DNA from: Arthrobacter sp. Marseille-P9274
GTDB lineage: Bacteria; Actinomycetota; Actinomycetes; Actinomycetales; Micrococcaceae
DNA length: 64,000 nucleotides
NCBI RefSeq assembly: GCF_946892675.1
Contig: NZ_CAMPOV010000001.1
Coordinates: 2,640,033-2,704,032 of the forward strand
Direction: 5' to 3'
The stretch's first letter is position 1; every line of letters starts with the position of its first letter. Shown piece after piece: positions 46,711-56,642 of the stretch. The notes beneath the pieces were generated by a model. That model saw only the letters and a list, made by a program, of their open reading frames with translations. It searched no databases and had not been told where the DNA came from. Position numbers and translations under genes: made by a program.

Positions 46711-48234
46711 ATGAACAGCCAAGTCATCAACGTCGCGATTGTTGTGGCCTACCTGGCCGCAATGCTGCTCTTCGGCTGGTGGGGCAAGTCCCGCACCAAG
46801 AACACCAGCGACTTCCTCGTAGCCGGCCGGCGCCTCGGCCCGCTCCTCTACACGGGCACGATGGCGGCCGTCGTCCTCGGCGGGGCCTCCACCGTGGGCG
46901 GCGTGGGCCTCGGCTACCAGTACGGAATTTCCGGCATGTGGCTGGTCGTGGCCATCGGCGCCGGCGTGCTGCTGCTCAGCCTGCTCTTCGCTCCCACGCT
47001 GCAGAAGCTGCGGATCTACACCGTGGCCCAGATGCTGACGCTGCGCTACGGTGTGCACGCGACCAGGTTTTCCGGCATCGTCATGCTCGCCTATACGCTG
47101 ATGCTCTGCGCGACCTCCACGGGAGCCTACGCCACGATTATGGTGGTGTTGTTCGGCTGGGAACGCTGGCTGGCGATCCTGGTCGGCGGGGCGATCGTGC
47201 TGGTCTACTCCACCGTCGGAGGCATGTGGTCCATTACCCTCGCCGACATGGCCCAGTTCACCATCAAGACCATCGGCGTTTTCTTCCTGATGCTCCCCCT
47301 GACCTGGTCCTCCGCCGGCGGAATCGACGGTATCCGGGGCCGCGTGGACGCCGAGTTCTTCTCCATCACCGGCATCGGTGTGCAGACGATCATCACTTAC
47401 TTTGTCGTTTACACGCTCGGCCTGCTCATCGGGCAGGACATCTGGCAGCGCGTGTTCACTGCCCGCACACCCAAGGTCGCCCGGTGGGGCGGGGCGGCCG
47501 CCGGAATCTACTGCATTCTCTACGGGGCCGCCGGCGCACTGATCGGCATGGCTGCCGCCGTCGTTATGCCCAACATCGAGGCGCCGGACGATGTCTATGC
47601 CGACGTTGCCATGAACCTGCTCCCGCTCGGCATCGGCGGTGTGGTGCTGGCCGCGGCCGTCGCCGCCATGATGTCCACGGCATCGGGCACCCTGATCGCG
47701 GCCGCAACGGTGGCCAAGGCGGACGTCGTGCCGTTCGTGATGTCTTGGTTCGGCAAGACCGTCCACGATGACCACGAGCATGCCGAACACGACGTCGCCG
47801 GCAACCGCTGGTGGGTCTTCGGGCTCGGCGCGCTGTCCATCCTGCTGGCCATCCTGGTGCAGGACGTCGTGGCTGCGCTGACCATCGCCTACGACATCCT
47901 GGTCGGCGGGCTACTGATCGCCATTCTCGGCGGCCTCATCTGGAAGCGCGGAACGGGCATGGGCGCTGCGGTATCGATGGCCGTCGGCAGCGTCGTCACC
48001 CTCACCACCATGATTGTCCTGGAGATCAACGCGGAGAACCAGTACGACGGCGTCTACGCCAACGAGCCGATCTACTACGGCCTGGCCGCTTCCCTGGTCA
48101 GCTACATCGCGGTCTCGCTGGCCACCCGCCCCACCGATCGCGCGGTCCGGGCGGCTTGGGACCGCCGCGTGGCCGGCGCCGCGGCCCAGGAGGTGCCTGT
48201 GGCGGGGTCCGAAGAGGAGCTCTCCCGCCGGTGA
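46711..48234 (+). CDS. Sodium:solute symporter family transporter
   Basis: A 507-residue membrane protein of the SSS (PutP-like) family with about 13 transmembrane helices. The N-terminal helix is followed by FLVAGRRLGPLLYTGTMAAV, and GGASTVGGVGLGYQYGISGMW and GQDIWQRVFTARTPKVARWG are family segments. It should import a small amine or amino-acid derivative with Na+. Because its promoter-operator matches the ureohydrolase operon, the cargo is probably the guanidino compound degraded there. The ATG follows CCGGAG by eight bases. Confidence 0.9.
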   Translation: MNSQVINVAIVVAYLAAMLLFGWWGKSRTKNTSDFLVAGRRLGPLLYTGTMAAVVLGGASTVGGVGLGYQYGISGMWLVVAIGAGVLLLSLLFAPTLQKLRIYTVAQMLTLRYGVHATRFSGIVMLAYTLMLCATSTGAYATIMVVLFGWERWLAILVGGAIVLVYSTVGGMWSITLADMAQFTIKTIGVFFLMLPLTWSSAGGIDGIRGRVDAEFFSITGIGVQTIITYFVVYTLGLLIGQDIWQRVFTARTPKVARWGGAAAGIYCILYGAAGALIGMAAAVVMPNIEAPDDVYADVAMNLLPLGIGGVVLAAAVAAMMSTASGTLIAAATVAKADVVPFVMSWFGKTVHDDHEHAEHDVAGNRWWVFGLGALSILLAILVQDVVAALTIAYDILVGGLLIAILGGLIWKRGTGMGAAVSMAVGSVVTLTTMIVLEINAENQYDGVYANEPIYYGLAASLVSYIAVSLATRPTDRAVRAAWDRRVAGAAAQEVPVAGSEEELSRR

Positions 48235-48352
48235 GCAACTCGGCGCGTTGATCGCCTGGAGCCGCTCAGCGTCCCGGGCCTGGGCTCCATCCGGACGCAG
48301 GTCAAGGCCGTTGCTCGCCGGCACGGTCCTGGCCTGCGCCCGGTTGTGGCGC

Positions 48353-48703
48353 CTACCCGGGAACCGGCAGGAAGACGACTGTGTAGATTCCCAGCGCGCC
48401 AAGCGCCACCACGCTCAGGGATGTGAAAAGGACGGCAACGACGTCGGCGTGTATCGTTTCGTTCGCGATTCCGTGGACGGCGCGGTGGTAGCGCACGCGC
48501 TGCGTCCCGTTGATGGCCAGGGCCGCCAGCAGGGTGAGCGCGATGAGCACGCCAGTGAACAGCCCGTGGTGCGGCATCCAGCGCAGGAAGATTGCCGCGG
48601 CGACCACCATCGCCAGCGTGGTGCGGCCCCAGGCCAGCGAGGTGCGCTCGGGCTGCAGGCCGGGATCCCGGTGTTCCGGGACGTGGCGGCGGGGCGCCAT
48701 CAT
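48353..48703 (-). CDS. DUF202 membrane protein (second of pair)
   Basis: A 116-residue DUF202 protein with three transmembrane helices after a short cytoplasmic segment containing LQPERTSLAWGRTTLAM, the family signature. Start codon 48703 overlaps the stop of the preceding DUF202 gene (ATGA), with no separate ribosome site, so translation is coupled. DUF202 proteins occur as vacuolar/polyphosphate (VTC-type) accessory domains in eukaryotes; the bacterial role is unknown. Confidence 0.82.
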   Translation of the reverse strand: MMAPRRHVPEHRDPGLQPERTSLAWGRTTLAMVVAAAIFLRWMPHHGLFTGVLIALTLLAALAINGTQRVRYHRAVHGIANETIHADVVAVLFTSLSVVALGALGIYTVVFLPVPG

Positions 48704-49113
48704 CAGACCGGCCGCAGAATAACGAATACGACGAAGATCGCCCCCACCAGGGCCCCGCCTATGGCCAGGATCGGCGCAATCACGGGCAGCGGCAGCGGTG
48801 CCTTCTGCCGCATGGCCCGCTCCACGTTCAGCCAGCGGAAGAACGCCCCGGCACCGATCACCATGGCCAGCACCAGCAGCAGGATGGCGGTCGTTTTGCG
48901 GATCTCCGGACTCAGCAGGTCGCTGGTGAAGGCCTCGACGGCGATCCCGCCGGCCAGCAGCGCCAGCGAGGTTCGGATCCAAGCGAGGAACGTGCGCTCG
49001 TTGGCCAGTGTGAAACGCGGATCGGGCTCGGTGCCTCCCCGCAGCAGCTTGGCAGTGAACTTGCTGCGGCCGGAGTCGGGACCGGGATCCGATGGGGGTA
49101 CTGAGGTTGGCAC
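48703..49113 (-). CDS. DUF202 (YidH-like) membrane protein (first of pair)
   Basis: A 136-residue DUF202 protein with the signature FTLANERTFLAWIRTSLALL and three transmembrane helices. It has a longer proline-rich N-terminus than its partner. The two probably form a heteromeric membrane complex. Upstream, in the opposite direction, is the manganese riboswitch and transporter unit, but nothing shows shared control. Confidence 0.87.
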   Translation of the reverse strand: MPTSVPPSDPGPDSGRSKFTAKLLRGGTEPDPRFTLANERTFLAWIRTSLALLAGGIAVEAFTSDLLSPEIRKTTAILLLVLAMVIGAGAFFRWLNVERAMRQKAPLPLPVIAPILAIGGALVGAIFVVFVILRPV

Positions 49114-49181
49114 GGCTTCATCCTAGCGGCGGACGGCGGTGATCCCGACCATACGAGCCCTGCGCTACGGTCGTCGCCGGG

Positions 49182-49187
49182 TATGAT
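49182..49187 (+). promoter_or_regulatory. -10 element of the manganese-riboswitch unit
   Basis: TATGAT lies about 10 bp before the conserved riboswitch start; no clear -35 is seen. Confidence 0.5.
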
Positions 49188-49195
49188 GGAGGCTG

Positions 49196-49355
49196 CGAAG
49201 GGGAGTAGCTCCACCGCCGTCCGCCATGGACCGGCGCGGAGGGCTGTCGACATACTGGCCGTGATTGTGCGGCCCGGCAGTCCACCCGGCCTGCACTGCA
49301 GGACCGGGCGAGCGAGACCTTCGGTCAGTTGATGCCAACTGGCCGGAGGCCCGGG
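49196..49355 (+). promoter_or_regulatory. Manganese riboswitch (yybP-ykoY class)
   Basis: GAAGGGGAGTAGCT (49197-49210) and GGGCGAGCGAGACCTTCGG (49306-49324) are the two conserved halves of the yybP-ykoY aptamer (GGGGAGTAG... and GCGAGACCTT). P1 forms between GAAGG and CCTTC. A GC-rich hairpin GGCCGGAGGCC/GGCTTCCGGCC (49341-49365) follows and probably acts as the expression platform before the ribosome site AGGAG (49372-49376). The class binds Mn2+ and turns on Mn exporters. Confidence 0.88.
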
Positions 49356-49381
49356 GCTTCCGGCCCATGACCAGGAGCACC

Positions 49382-50506
49382 GTGAACACGAGCCCCTCCC
49401 CCGAACGATTCCCAAACCCCACCCAGGCACCGCCGTCGAACTCCGACATCAAGCGGTGGCGCCGCTACCTCGCCGACGAACGGGCAGAGGCCGCGATCTA
49501 CCGTGACCTGGCCCGTCGCCGGACCGGCGAAGAGCGCGAGATCCTGCTCGAACTCGCGGACGCCGAAGGCCGGCACGAACAGCACTGGCGCGACCTCCTG
49601 GGCGATCACGCCAGCAAGCCCATCCGCCCGTCGTTCCGCCGGATCCTGCTGCGCTTCATGGCCCGCAGCTTCGGCTCTATCTTCGTGATGGCCCTGGCCC
49701 AGCGCGCCGAGGGACGCTCCCCCTACAGCTCCGAGCCGGCGGCGACGGACGCCATGGCCGCGGACGAACTGATCCATGAAGAGGTGGTCCGCGGCCTGGC
49801 CACGCGCGGCCGGGCCCGGATCTCCGGCAACTTCCGCGCCGCGGTCTTCGGCGCCAACGACGGGCTGGTATCGAACCTGGCCCTGATCATGGGCATCGGC
49901 GCCACCGGCGTGTCCAGCTCCTTCGTGCTGTTCAGCGGCATCGCCGGCCTGCTCGCCGGAGCGCTGTCCATGGGCGCCGGGGAGTACGTTTCCGTCCGTT
50001 CCCAGCGCGAGCTGCTGGCCGCCACCAAACCCACCCAGATCACGCTGCAGGCGGCGCCGGACCTCGACCTGAACGGCAACGAACTCGTGCTCGTCTACCG
50101 GGCTCGCGGCATGTCACAGGAGGCGGCCGAGCACCGGGCGGCCGAGCGGATGGGTTACCTCGACTGCGACTGCGATCCCAGCCTTTCGCTCCAGACGCCT
50201 GACGTCTATGAGAACGAATACCAGGAAATCGGCACCGGTTGGAATGCCGCCGTCTCCAGCTTCCTCTTCTTCGCCACCGGTGCCCTGGTCCCGATCCTGC
50301 CGTACATCTTCGGCCTGGAAGGCCTGGCCGCCTTGGTCGTGTCGCTGGTCCTGGTCGGTGTGGCGCTGCTGTTCACCGGCGGCGTCGTCGGCCTGCTCTC
50401 CGGCTCCTCGCCCGCCAAGCGCGGCCTCCGGCAGCTGGCGATCGGCATCGGAGCGGCCGTGGCCACCTACCTGCTGGGCCTCCTGTTCGGTACCAGCGTC
50501 GCCTGA
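49382..50506 (+). CDS. Erythrin-VIT fusion transporter (MbfA-like), Mn/Fe exporter
   Basis: A 374-residue fusion. Residues about 20-140 form a ferritin-like (erythrin) domain with di-metal ligands Glu36, Glu62xxHis65 and Glu129xxHis132. From about 150 a VIT1/CCC1 membrane domain begins (FRAAVFGANDGLVSNLALIM) and has about five helices. Relatives such as MbfA export iron in rhizobia. The yybP-ykoY riboswitch in its leader indicates manganese control here. The GTG start is chosen by AGGAG five bases upstream; an ATG at 49367 lacks a ribosome site. Confidence 0.9.
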   Translation: MNTSPSPERFPNPTQAPPSNSDIKRWRRYLADERAEAAIYRDLARRRTGEEREILLELADAEGRHEQHWRDLLGDHASKPIRPSFRRILLRFMARSFGSIFVMALAQRAEGRSPYSSEPAATDAMAADELIHEEVVRGLATRGRARISGNFRAAVFGANDGLVSNLALIMGIGATGVSSSFVLFSGIAGLLAGALSMGAGEYVSVRSQRELLAATKPTQITLQAAPDLDLNGNELVLVYRARGMSQEAAEHRAAERMGYLDCDCDPSLSLQTPDVYENEYQEIGTGWNAAVSSFLFFATGALVPILPYIFGLEGLAALVVSLVLVGVALLFTGGVVGLLSGSSPAKRGLRQLAIGIGAAVATYLLGLLFGTSVA

Positions 50507-50940
50507 TCTGCCATCGGCGGAGTGCCGCACGGACAGGACCTTCGTGGGGCATCCCGCATGGGCAGTCCTGTGCACCGCACCCGGCGGGCGGTTCATGAAT
50601 ACCTCAAGGGCGACTACGAAATGATGGACAATGTCCATCATGCCGCGGCCGGTATTCCGCGGCCGATGCCCGGGCAAATTCCCGCAGTGGCCCGGGGACG
50701 GTGGATGCAGTAATGGTCCGCGTCGACTCAGCGGCACTGACAACATGCCAAACAGCAGCAGCCTGGCCGAAGCTGCACAGGAGCTTGAGTGGCGCTGCCG
50801 GCTAGTTGCCGCTTCCCTGGCGGAACTGAAGTGCACGTGCGTCGGGCATTAATCAGGCCAACTATATTGTCCACAAGCCGGGGACTCACGGGAGTGCGCT
50901 GACGATCGACAGCGAGTGCACCACGGATCCGGCTATGGAC
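50507..50940. other. Gene-poor interval with a tiny candidate ORF
   Basis: No convincing gene. A 35-codon frame at 50745-50852 (MPNSSSLAEAAQELEWRCRL...) has no clear ribosome site, and in-frame extension upstream is compositionally poor. The interval holds the 21-bp palindrome at 50621 and one copy of AACTATATTGTC at 50860-50871. Confidence 0.4.
50621..50641. promoter_or_regulatory. Perfect 21-bp palindrome, probable operator
   Basis: ATGATGGACA and TGTCCATCAT flank a single A. The form is that of a dimeric repressor site. No gene starts immediately beside it, apart from the tiny frame at 50745. Confidence 0.55.
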
Positions 50941-50987
50941 GAGCCCACCGGCTGAGCGCCCCTCGCGGGTGCCCGGCCGGTGGGCTC
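50941..50987 (-). terminator. Terminator of the tetR-MFS operon
   Basis: GAGCCCACCGGC (50941-50952) and GCCGGTGGGCTC (50976-50987) form a perfect 12-bp stem 22 bp after the MFS stop codon. Confidence 0.7.
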
Positions 50988-51008
50988 GGTGTTGCAGTAG
51001 TCCTTCGG

Positions 51009-53209
<2,201 letters not shown>

Positions 53210-53250
53210 CGAACTATATTGTCAGGAAGGCAAATTTTTCACAAGTGCAA

Positions 53251-53262
53251 ACTTACATAAGT
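53251..53262. promoter_or_regulatory. Candidate TetR operator upstream of tetR-MFS
   Basis: ACTTACATAAGT is a perfect 12-bp palindrome flanked by direct repeats AAGTGCAA at 53243-53250 and 53259-53266. Confidence 0.55.
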
Positions 53263-53315
53263 GCAAGAAATCACATCGGTTAGAGGCCGCCGCGCAGCCC
53301 CGTGCCGGGCGCCGT

Positions 53316-53380
53316 GATCCGTGCGGTCCCACTCGATCCGTGCCACCCACGCGATCCCACGCGATCCGTGCGATCCCGCG
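53316..53380. repeat. Short tandem GATCC repeats
   Basis: Five GATCC-containing units (GATCCGTGC at 53316, 53335 and 53363; GATCCCACGC at 53353; GATCCCGCGC at 53372) occur in 65 bp, spaced 19, 18, 10 and 9 bp. No gene lies between 53224 and 53648. Confidence 0.6.
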
Positions 53381-53405
53381 CGTTTCCGGTGCAGCCCCGT
53401 GAGTC

Positions 53406-53465
53406 CGCTCCGCTTTGGTCACTTGGCTCCAGCTCGAACCGGAGCGGGAGAACCAAAGCGGAGCG
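53406..53465. repeat. Inverted repeat, large hairpin
   Basis: CGCTCCGCTTTGGT (53406-53419) and ACCAAAGCGGAGCG (53452-53465) are perfect 14-bp inverted copies with a 32-bp loop. No coding gene is nearby; role unknown. Confidence 0.7.
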
Positions 53466-53648
53466 AAGGCCGGGGACGTTTTGCTGCGAATTGGGATTCT
53501 GCCGACGGTTCAGAACGCGAGCAGGATTTCATTTCGGGGCGGAAGGAGAAGGTGCGCCGTCCGGGGAGGGCGCAGAAGGAGAAAGGTGCACGGCCCGGGA
53601 GCGCGCGGGAGGAGCAGGACCCGCGGTCCGGGAGGGTGGGTTAACGAC

Positions 53649-53679
53649 GGCGGCGGCCACCTTGTGGGTGGCCGCCGCC
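53649..53679 (-). terminator. Hairpin terminator of the sarcosine operon
   Basis: GGCGGCGGCCACC (53649-53661) and GGTGGCCGCCGCC (53667-53679) form a perfect 13-bp stem after purU. Confidence 0.75.
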
Positions 53680-53720
53680 AGACGGACCTAGGCGGGAGAT
53701 CCGCCGGGAGATGCGTTGTC

Positions 53721-54593
53721 CTACCGCAGGACCACGGTCCGGTTGCCGTGCAGGATGACGCGGCCTTCGCAGTGCCACTTCACGGCGTCGGAGAGCGCCT
53801 TGCATTCGGTGTCGCGACCCGCGGCGACGAGGTCCTCGGGCCCGAAGGTGTGGTCAACGGCGACCACCTGCTGGGCGATGATCGGGCCCTCGTCCAGCTC
53901 GGCGTTGACGTAGTGCGCGGTCGCGCCGACGGTCTTCACGCCCTTCTCGTACGCCTGGTGGTACGGCTTGGCGCCCTTGAAGCTGGGCAGGAAGGAGTGG
54001 TGGATGTTGATGACGCGGCCGGCCATGCGGGTGGCGAGCTGGTCGCTCAGCACCTGCATGTAGCGCGCGAGCACCACCAGTTCAACCTCGAACCTGTCCA
54101 CGAGTTCCAGCAGCTTCGCCTCGGCCTCAGGCTTGGTCTCCTTGGTGACCGGGATGTGGAAGAACGGGATGCCGTGCCATTCCACGAGCCGCTGGTGATC
54201 CAGGTGGTTGGACACGACGGCGACGATGTCGACCGGCAGTTCCCCGGTGCGGGCACGGTAGAGCAGGTCGTTCAGGCAGTGCCCGAACTTGGAGACCATG
54301 ACCATCACACGCTTCTTGGCCCCGTGCTGGCCGAGCTGCCAGTTCATCTTGAACTGTTCGGCCACGGGCACGAAGTCCCGCCGCAGGGCTTCCTCGTCGA
54401 GCGGCTCGCCGGATGCGGACGCCACGTGGACCCGCATGAAGAAGTGGCCCCAGCGGCGGTCGTCGAACTGCTTGAGTTCAACGATCGTGCACCCGTGCTC
54501 GAGCAGGACGGCACTGACCGCGTTGACGATGCCGGCCCCCTCGGGACAATCGAGGGTCAGGACCAGTTCGTTGGGGTTATTGGGAGTTTTCAC
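53721..54593 (-). CDS. purU: Formyltetrahydrofolate deformylase
   Basis: A 290-residue enzyme that hydrolyses 10-formyl-THF to formate and THF. The N-terminal ACT domain (LVLTLDCPEGAGIVNAVSAV) is followed by the formyl-transferase-fold catalytic domain with RVMVMVSKFGHCLNDLL, INIHHSFLPSFKGAKPYHQA (catalytic Asn/His region) and GATAHYVNAELDEGPII. The GTG at 54593 fits family length; it lies 10 bp after sdaA. Last gene of the operon, it drains excess one-carbon units made by sarcosine oxidation. Confidence 0.95.
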   Translation of the reverse strand: MKTPNNPNELVLTLDCPEGAGIVNAVSAVLLEHGCTIVELKQFDDRRWGHFFMRVHVASASGEPLDEEALRRDFVPVAEQFKMNWQLGQHGAKKRVMVMVSKFGHCLNDLLYRARTGELPVDIVAVVSNHLDHQRLVEWHGIPFFHIPVTKETKPEAEAKLLELVDRFEVELVVLARYMQVLSDQLATRMAGRVINIHHSFLPSFKGAKPYHQAYEKGVKTVGATAHYVNAELDEGPIIAQQVVAVDHTFGPEDLVAAGRDTECKALSDAVKWHCEGRVILHGNRTVVLR

Positions 54594-54603
54594 GCTGTTC
54601 AGT

Positions 54604-56004
54604 TCAGCATTCGATAACGTTGACGGCAAGGCCACCACGGGACGTCTCCTTGTATTTGATTTTCATGTCTTTGCCAGTCTCGCGCATCGTCTTGATCGCC
54701 TGGTCCAGCGACACTTTGTGTTCGCCGTCCCCCTGCAGTGCCAGCCGTGCCGCATTGATGGCTTTCACACTGGCAATGGCGTTCCGTTCGATGCACGGAA
54801 TCTGCACCAACCCGCCCACCGGGTCGCAGGTCAGGCCGAGGTTGTGCTCGATCCCGACCTCCGCCGCGTTCTCTACCTGCTCCGGGGTTCCGCCCGTGAC
54901 CGCGCACAGCGCACCCGCGGCCATGGAACAGGCCGAGCCGACTTCGCCCTGGCAGCCCACCTCGGCACCCGAGATGGAGGCGTTCTCCTTGAACAGGATT
55001 CCCACCGCCGCCGCCGTGAGCAGGAAGTCCACCACGCCGTCGTCGTTGGCGCCCGGAACAAAGCGCGTGTAGTAGTGCAGCACCGCCGGAATGATGCCCG
55101 CCGCCCCGTTGGTGGGTGCGGTGACAATCCGGCCGCCCGAAGCGTTCTCCTCGTTCACGGCCAGCGCGTAGAGGTTCACCCACTCCATCGCCCACAGGGG
55201 GTCCGACTGCGCCGCGCCGCTGGTGGCGACCGCGGCTTCCGCCTGGCGGAGCTTGGTCCGCAGGCCGGGGGCACGACGGCGGACCTTCAGTCCCCCGGGC
55301 AGCCTTTCCTCGGTGCGGGTACAGCCGTTTTCCACGCATTCCTGCATGACCGACCAAATGTGCAGCAGCCGCGAGCGCAGCTCCTCCTCGCTGCGCCAGG
55401 ACAGCTCATTGGCCAGCATGATCTGCGCGATGGACTTGCCCTCGCGGCGGCAATGCTCGAGCAACTGCTTCCCCGTGGTGAACGGGTACGGCAGCGGCGT
55501 CTCGTCCTGCACCACCCGGTCCGCCCCGGCGGCGTCCTCGTCGACCACGAAGCCGCCGCCCACGGAATAGTAGGTCCGCTCGCGCAGCAGGACACCGCCG
55601 TCGTCGTAGGCGAAGAAGGTCATTCCGTTCGGGTGGGCCGGCAGCGAACGCCGCCGGTGCAGGATCACGTCCGCGTCGCCGTCGAACTCCACGGGGTGGG
55701 TGCCCGCCAGCAGCAGCTTGCGGCCCCCCACCGTTTCCTTGACCCGCGCATCCGCGGTGTCCGTGTCCACGGTCTCTGGGTCTTCGCCCTGAAGTCCGAG
55801 GATCACGGCCTTGTCGGAGCCGTGGCCCCAGCCCGTGGCGCCGAGCGAACCGAAGAGTTCGGCCCGCACGCGCGCCACGGACTGCAGCTCGCCGTCCCGC
55901 TCCAGCCCGGCAGTGAACTGCCGGGCCGCACGCATCGGCCCCACCGTGTGGGAGGAGGAGGGGCCGATGCCGACGGAGAACAGGTCAAGGGCACTGAGTG
56001 CCAT
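54604..56004 (-). CDS. sdaA: L-serine ammonia-lyase (dehydratase), single-chain iron-sulfur type
   Basis: A 466-residue [4Fe-4S] L-serine deaminase giving pyruvate and ammonia. The N-terminal [15 protein letters not shown] is the beta-domain signature. In the alpha domain, [32 protein letters not shown] and [20 protein letters not shown] hold the cluster cysteines. The start at 56004 shares one base with the soxG stop. Within the operon it converts the serine formed by GlyA to pyruvate. Confidence 0.97.
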   Translation of the reverse strand: MALSALDLFSVGIGPSSSHTVGPMRAARQFTAGLERDGELQSVARVRAELFGSLGATGWGHGSDKAVILGLQGEDPETVDTDTADARVKETVGGRKLLLAGTHPVEFDGDADVILHRRRSLPAHPNGMTFFAYDDGGVLLRERTYYSVGGGFVVDEDAAGADRVVQDETPLPYPFTTGKQLLEHCRREGKSIAQIMLANELSWRSEEELRSRLLHIWSVMQECVENGCTRTEERLPGGLKVRRRAPGLRTKLRQAEAAVATSGAAQSDPLWAMEWVNLYALAVNEENASGGRIVTAPTNGAAGIIPAVLHYYTRFVPGANDDGVVDFLLTAAAVGILFKENASISGAEVGCQGEVGSACSMAAGALCAVTGGTPEQVENAAEVGIEHNLGLTCDPVGGLVQIPCIERNAIASVKAINAARLALQGDGEHKVSLDQAIKTMRETGKDMKIKYKETSRGGLAVNVIEC

Positions 56005-56642
56005 CAGTCGACCTCGGGCCCGGCGAACTCCGTCATCGCATCCAGGATCCAGCGCGCTGCGAAGTCCGCGAAGGACGCCCGCGGCAGGATCCGGTAGGTC
56101 TGCGAGCCGCCTTCCTCCGCGGTCTGCCAGAGCAGCACCGGGACAAGTCCGATGGTGGTGGTCACGGCGGTGCCGGGGCCGAAGACCCGCGGGTGCAGGT
56201 CCGCCGGGCACCCCGTTTCCAGGACCTTGCGGGCCGAGGGTCCGCTCAGTTCCAGCGTGGTGCGGTTGGCGGAGAGGTCGACGACGGCGCCCGGCTCGCG
56301 GCCGAGGGCCGCGGTCAGCTTGGCCACGGCGTCGGAGCCCTCCGGTGCGACCAGCAGGTACTCGTCCGGTCCCAGCCAGAGCACCGCGATGCCGCCGCTG
56401 CCGTTGTTATCGCCCGTGGTCTCCCCCACCTTGGTCGGCAGGGGCACGCCGGCCGCGGTCTCCAGCGCCTTGGCTGCGGCGGAGCCCGGCTCCGCGCGCA
56501 GGCCGACCTGCGTCAGGAACGGAATCTCACGCAGTTCCACACCGCGTTCGCCGGCGACGGTCCCCTCGCGGAGGACGTCTTCCAGATGGGCCAGCGGGCT
56601 GCGGCGCAGCTGGGAAATGTCGGTCATTACCTGTTCAGCCAT
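56004..56642 (-). CDS. soxG: Sarcosine oxidase subunit gamma
   Basis: A 212-residue SoxG/GcvT-fold subunit. RRSPLAHL at the N-terminus and a middle [15 protein letters not shown] are the family markers; [28 protein letters not shown] is a typical core. It overlaps the end of soxA by 8 bases (ATG 56642; GTG 56645 is possible). It completes the heterotetramer with SoxA, SoxB and SoxD. Confidence 0.93.
   Translation of the reverse strand: MAEQVMTDISQLRRSPLAHLEDVLREGTVAGERGVELREIPFLTQVGLRAEPGSAAAKALETAAGVPLPTKVGETTGDNNGSGGIAVLWLGPDEYLLVAPEGSDAVAKLTAALGREPGAVVDLSANRTTLELSGPSARKVLETGCPADLHPRVFGPGTAVTTTIGLVPVLLWQTAEEGGSQTYRILPRASFADFAARWILDAMTEFAGPEVD

Noticed and set aside
50745-50852. 35-codon frame as an annotated gene
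   Set aside because: No ribosome site, no recognisable homology and length near the chance level; listed only as part of the gene-poor interval.
53281-53400. CRISPR array from repeated GATCC units
   Set aside because: Units are 9-10 bp with irregular spacing, no spacers of uniform length, and no cas genes in the window.
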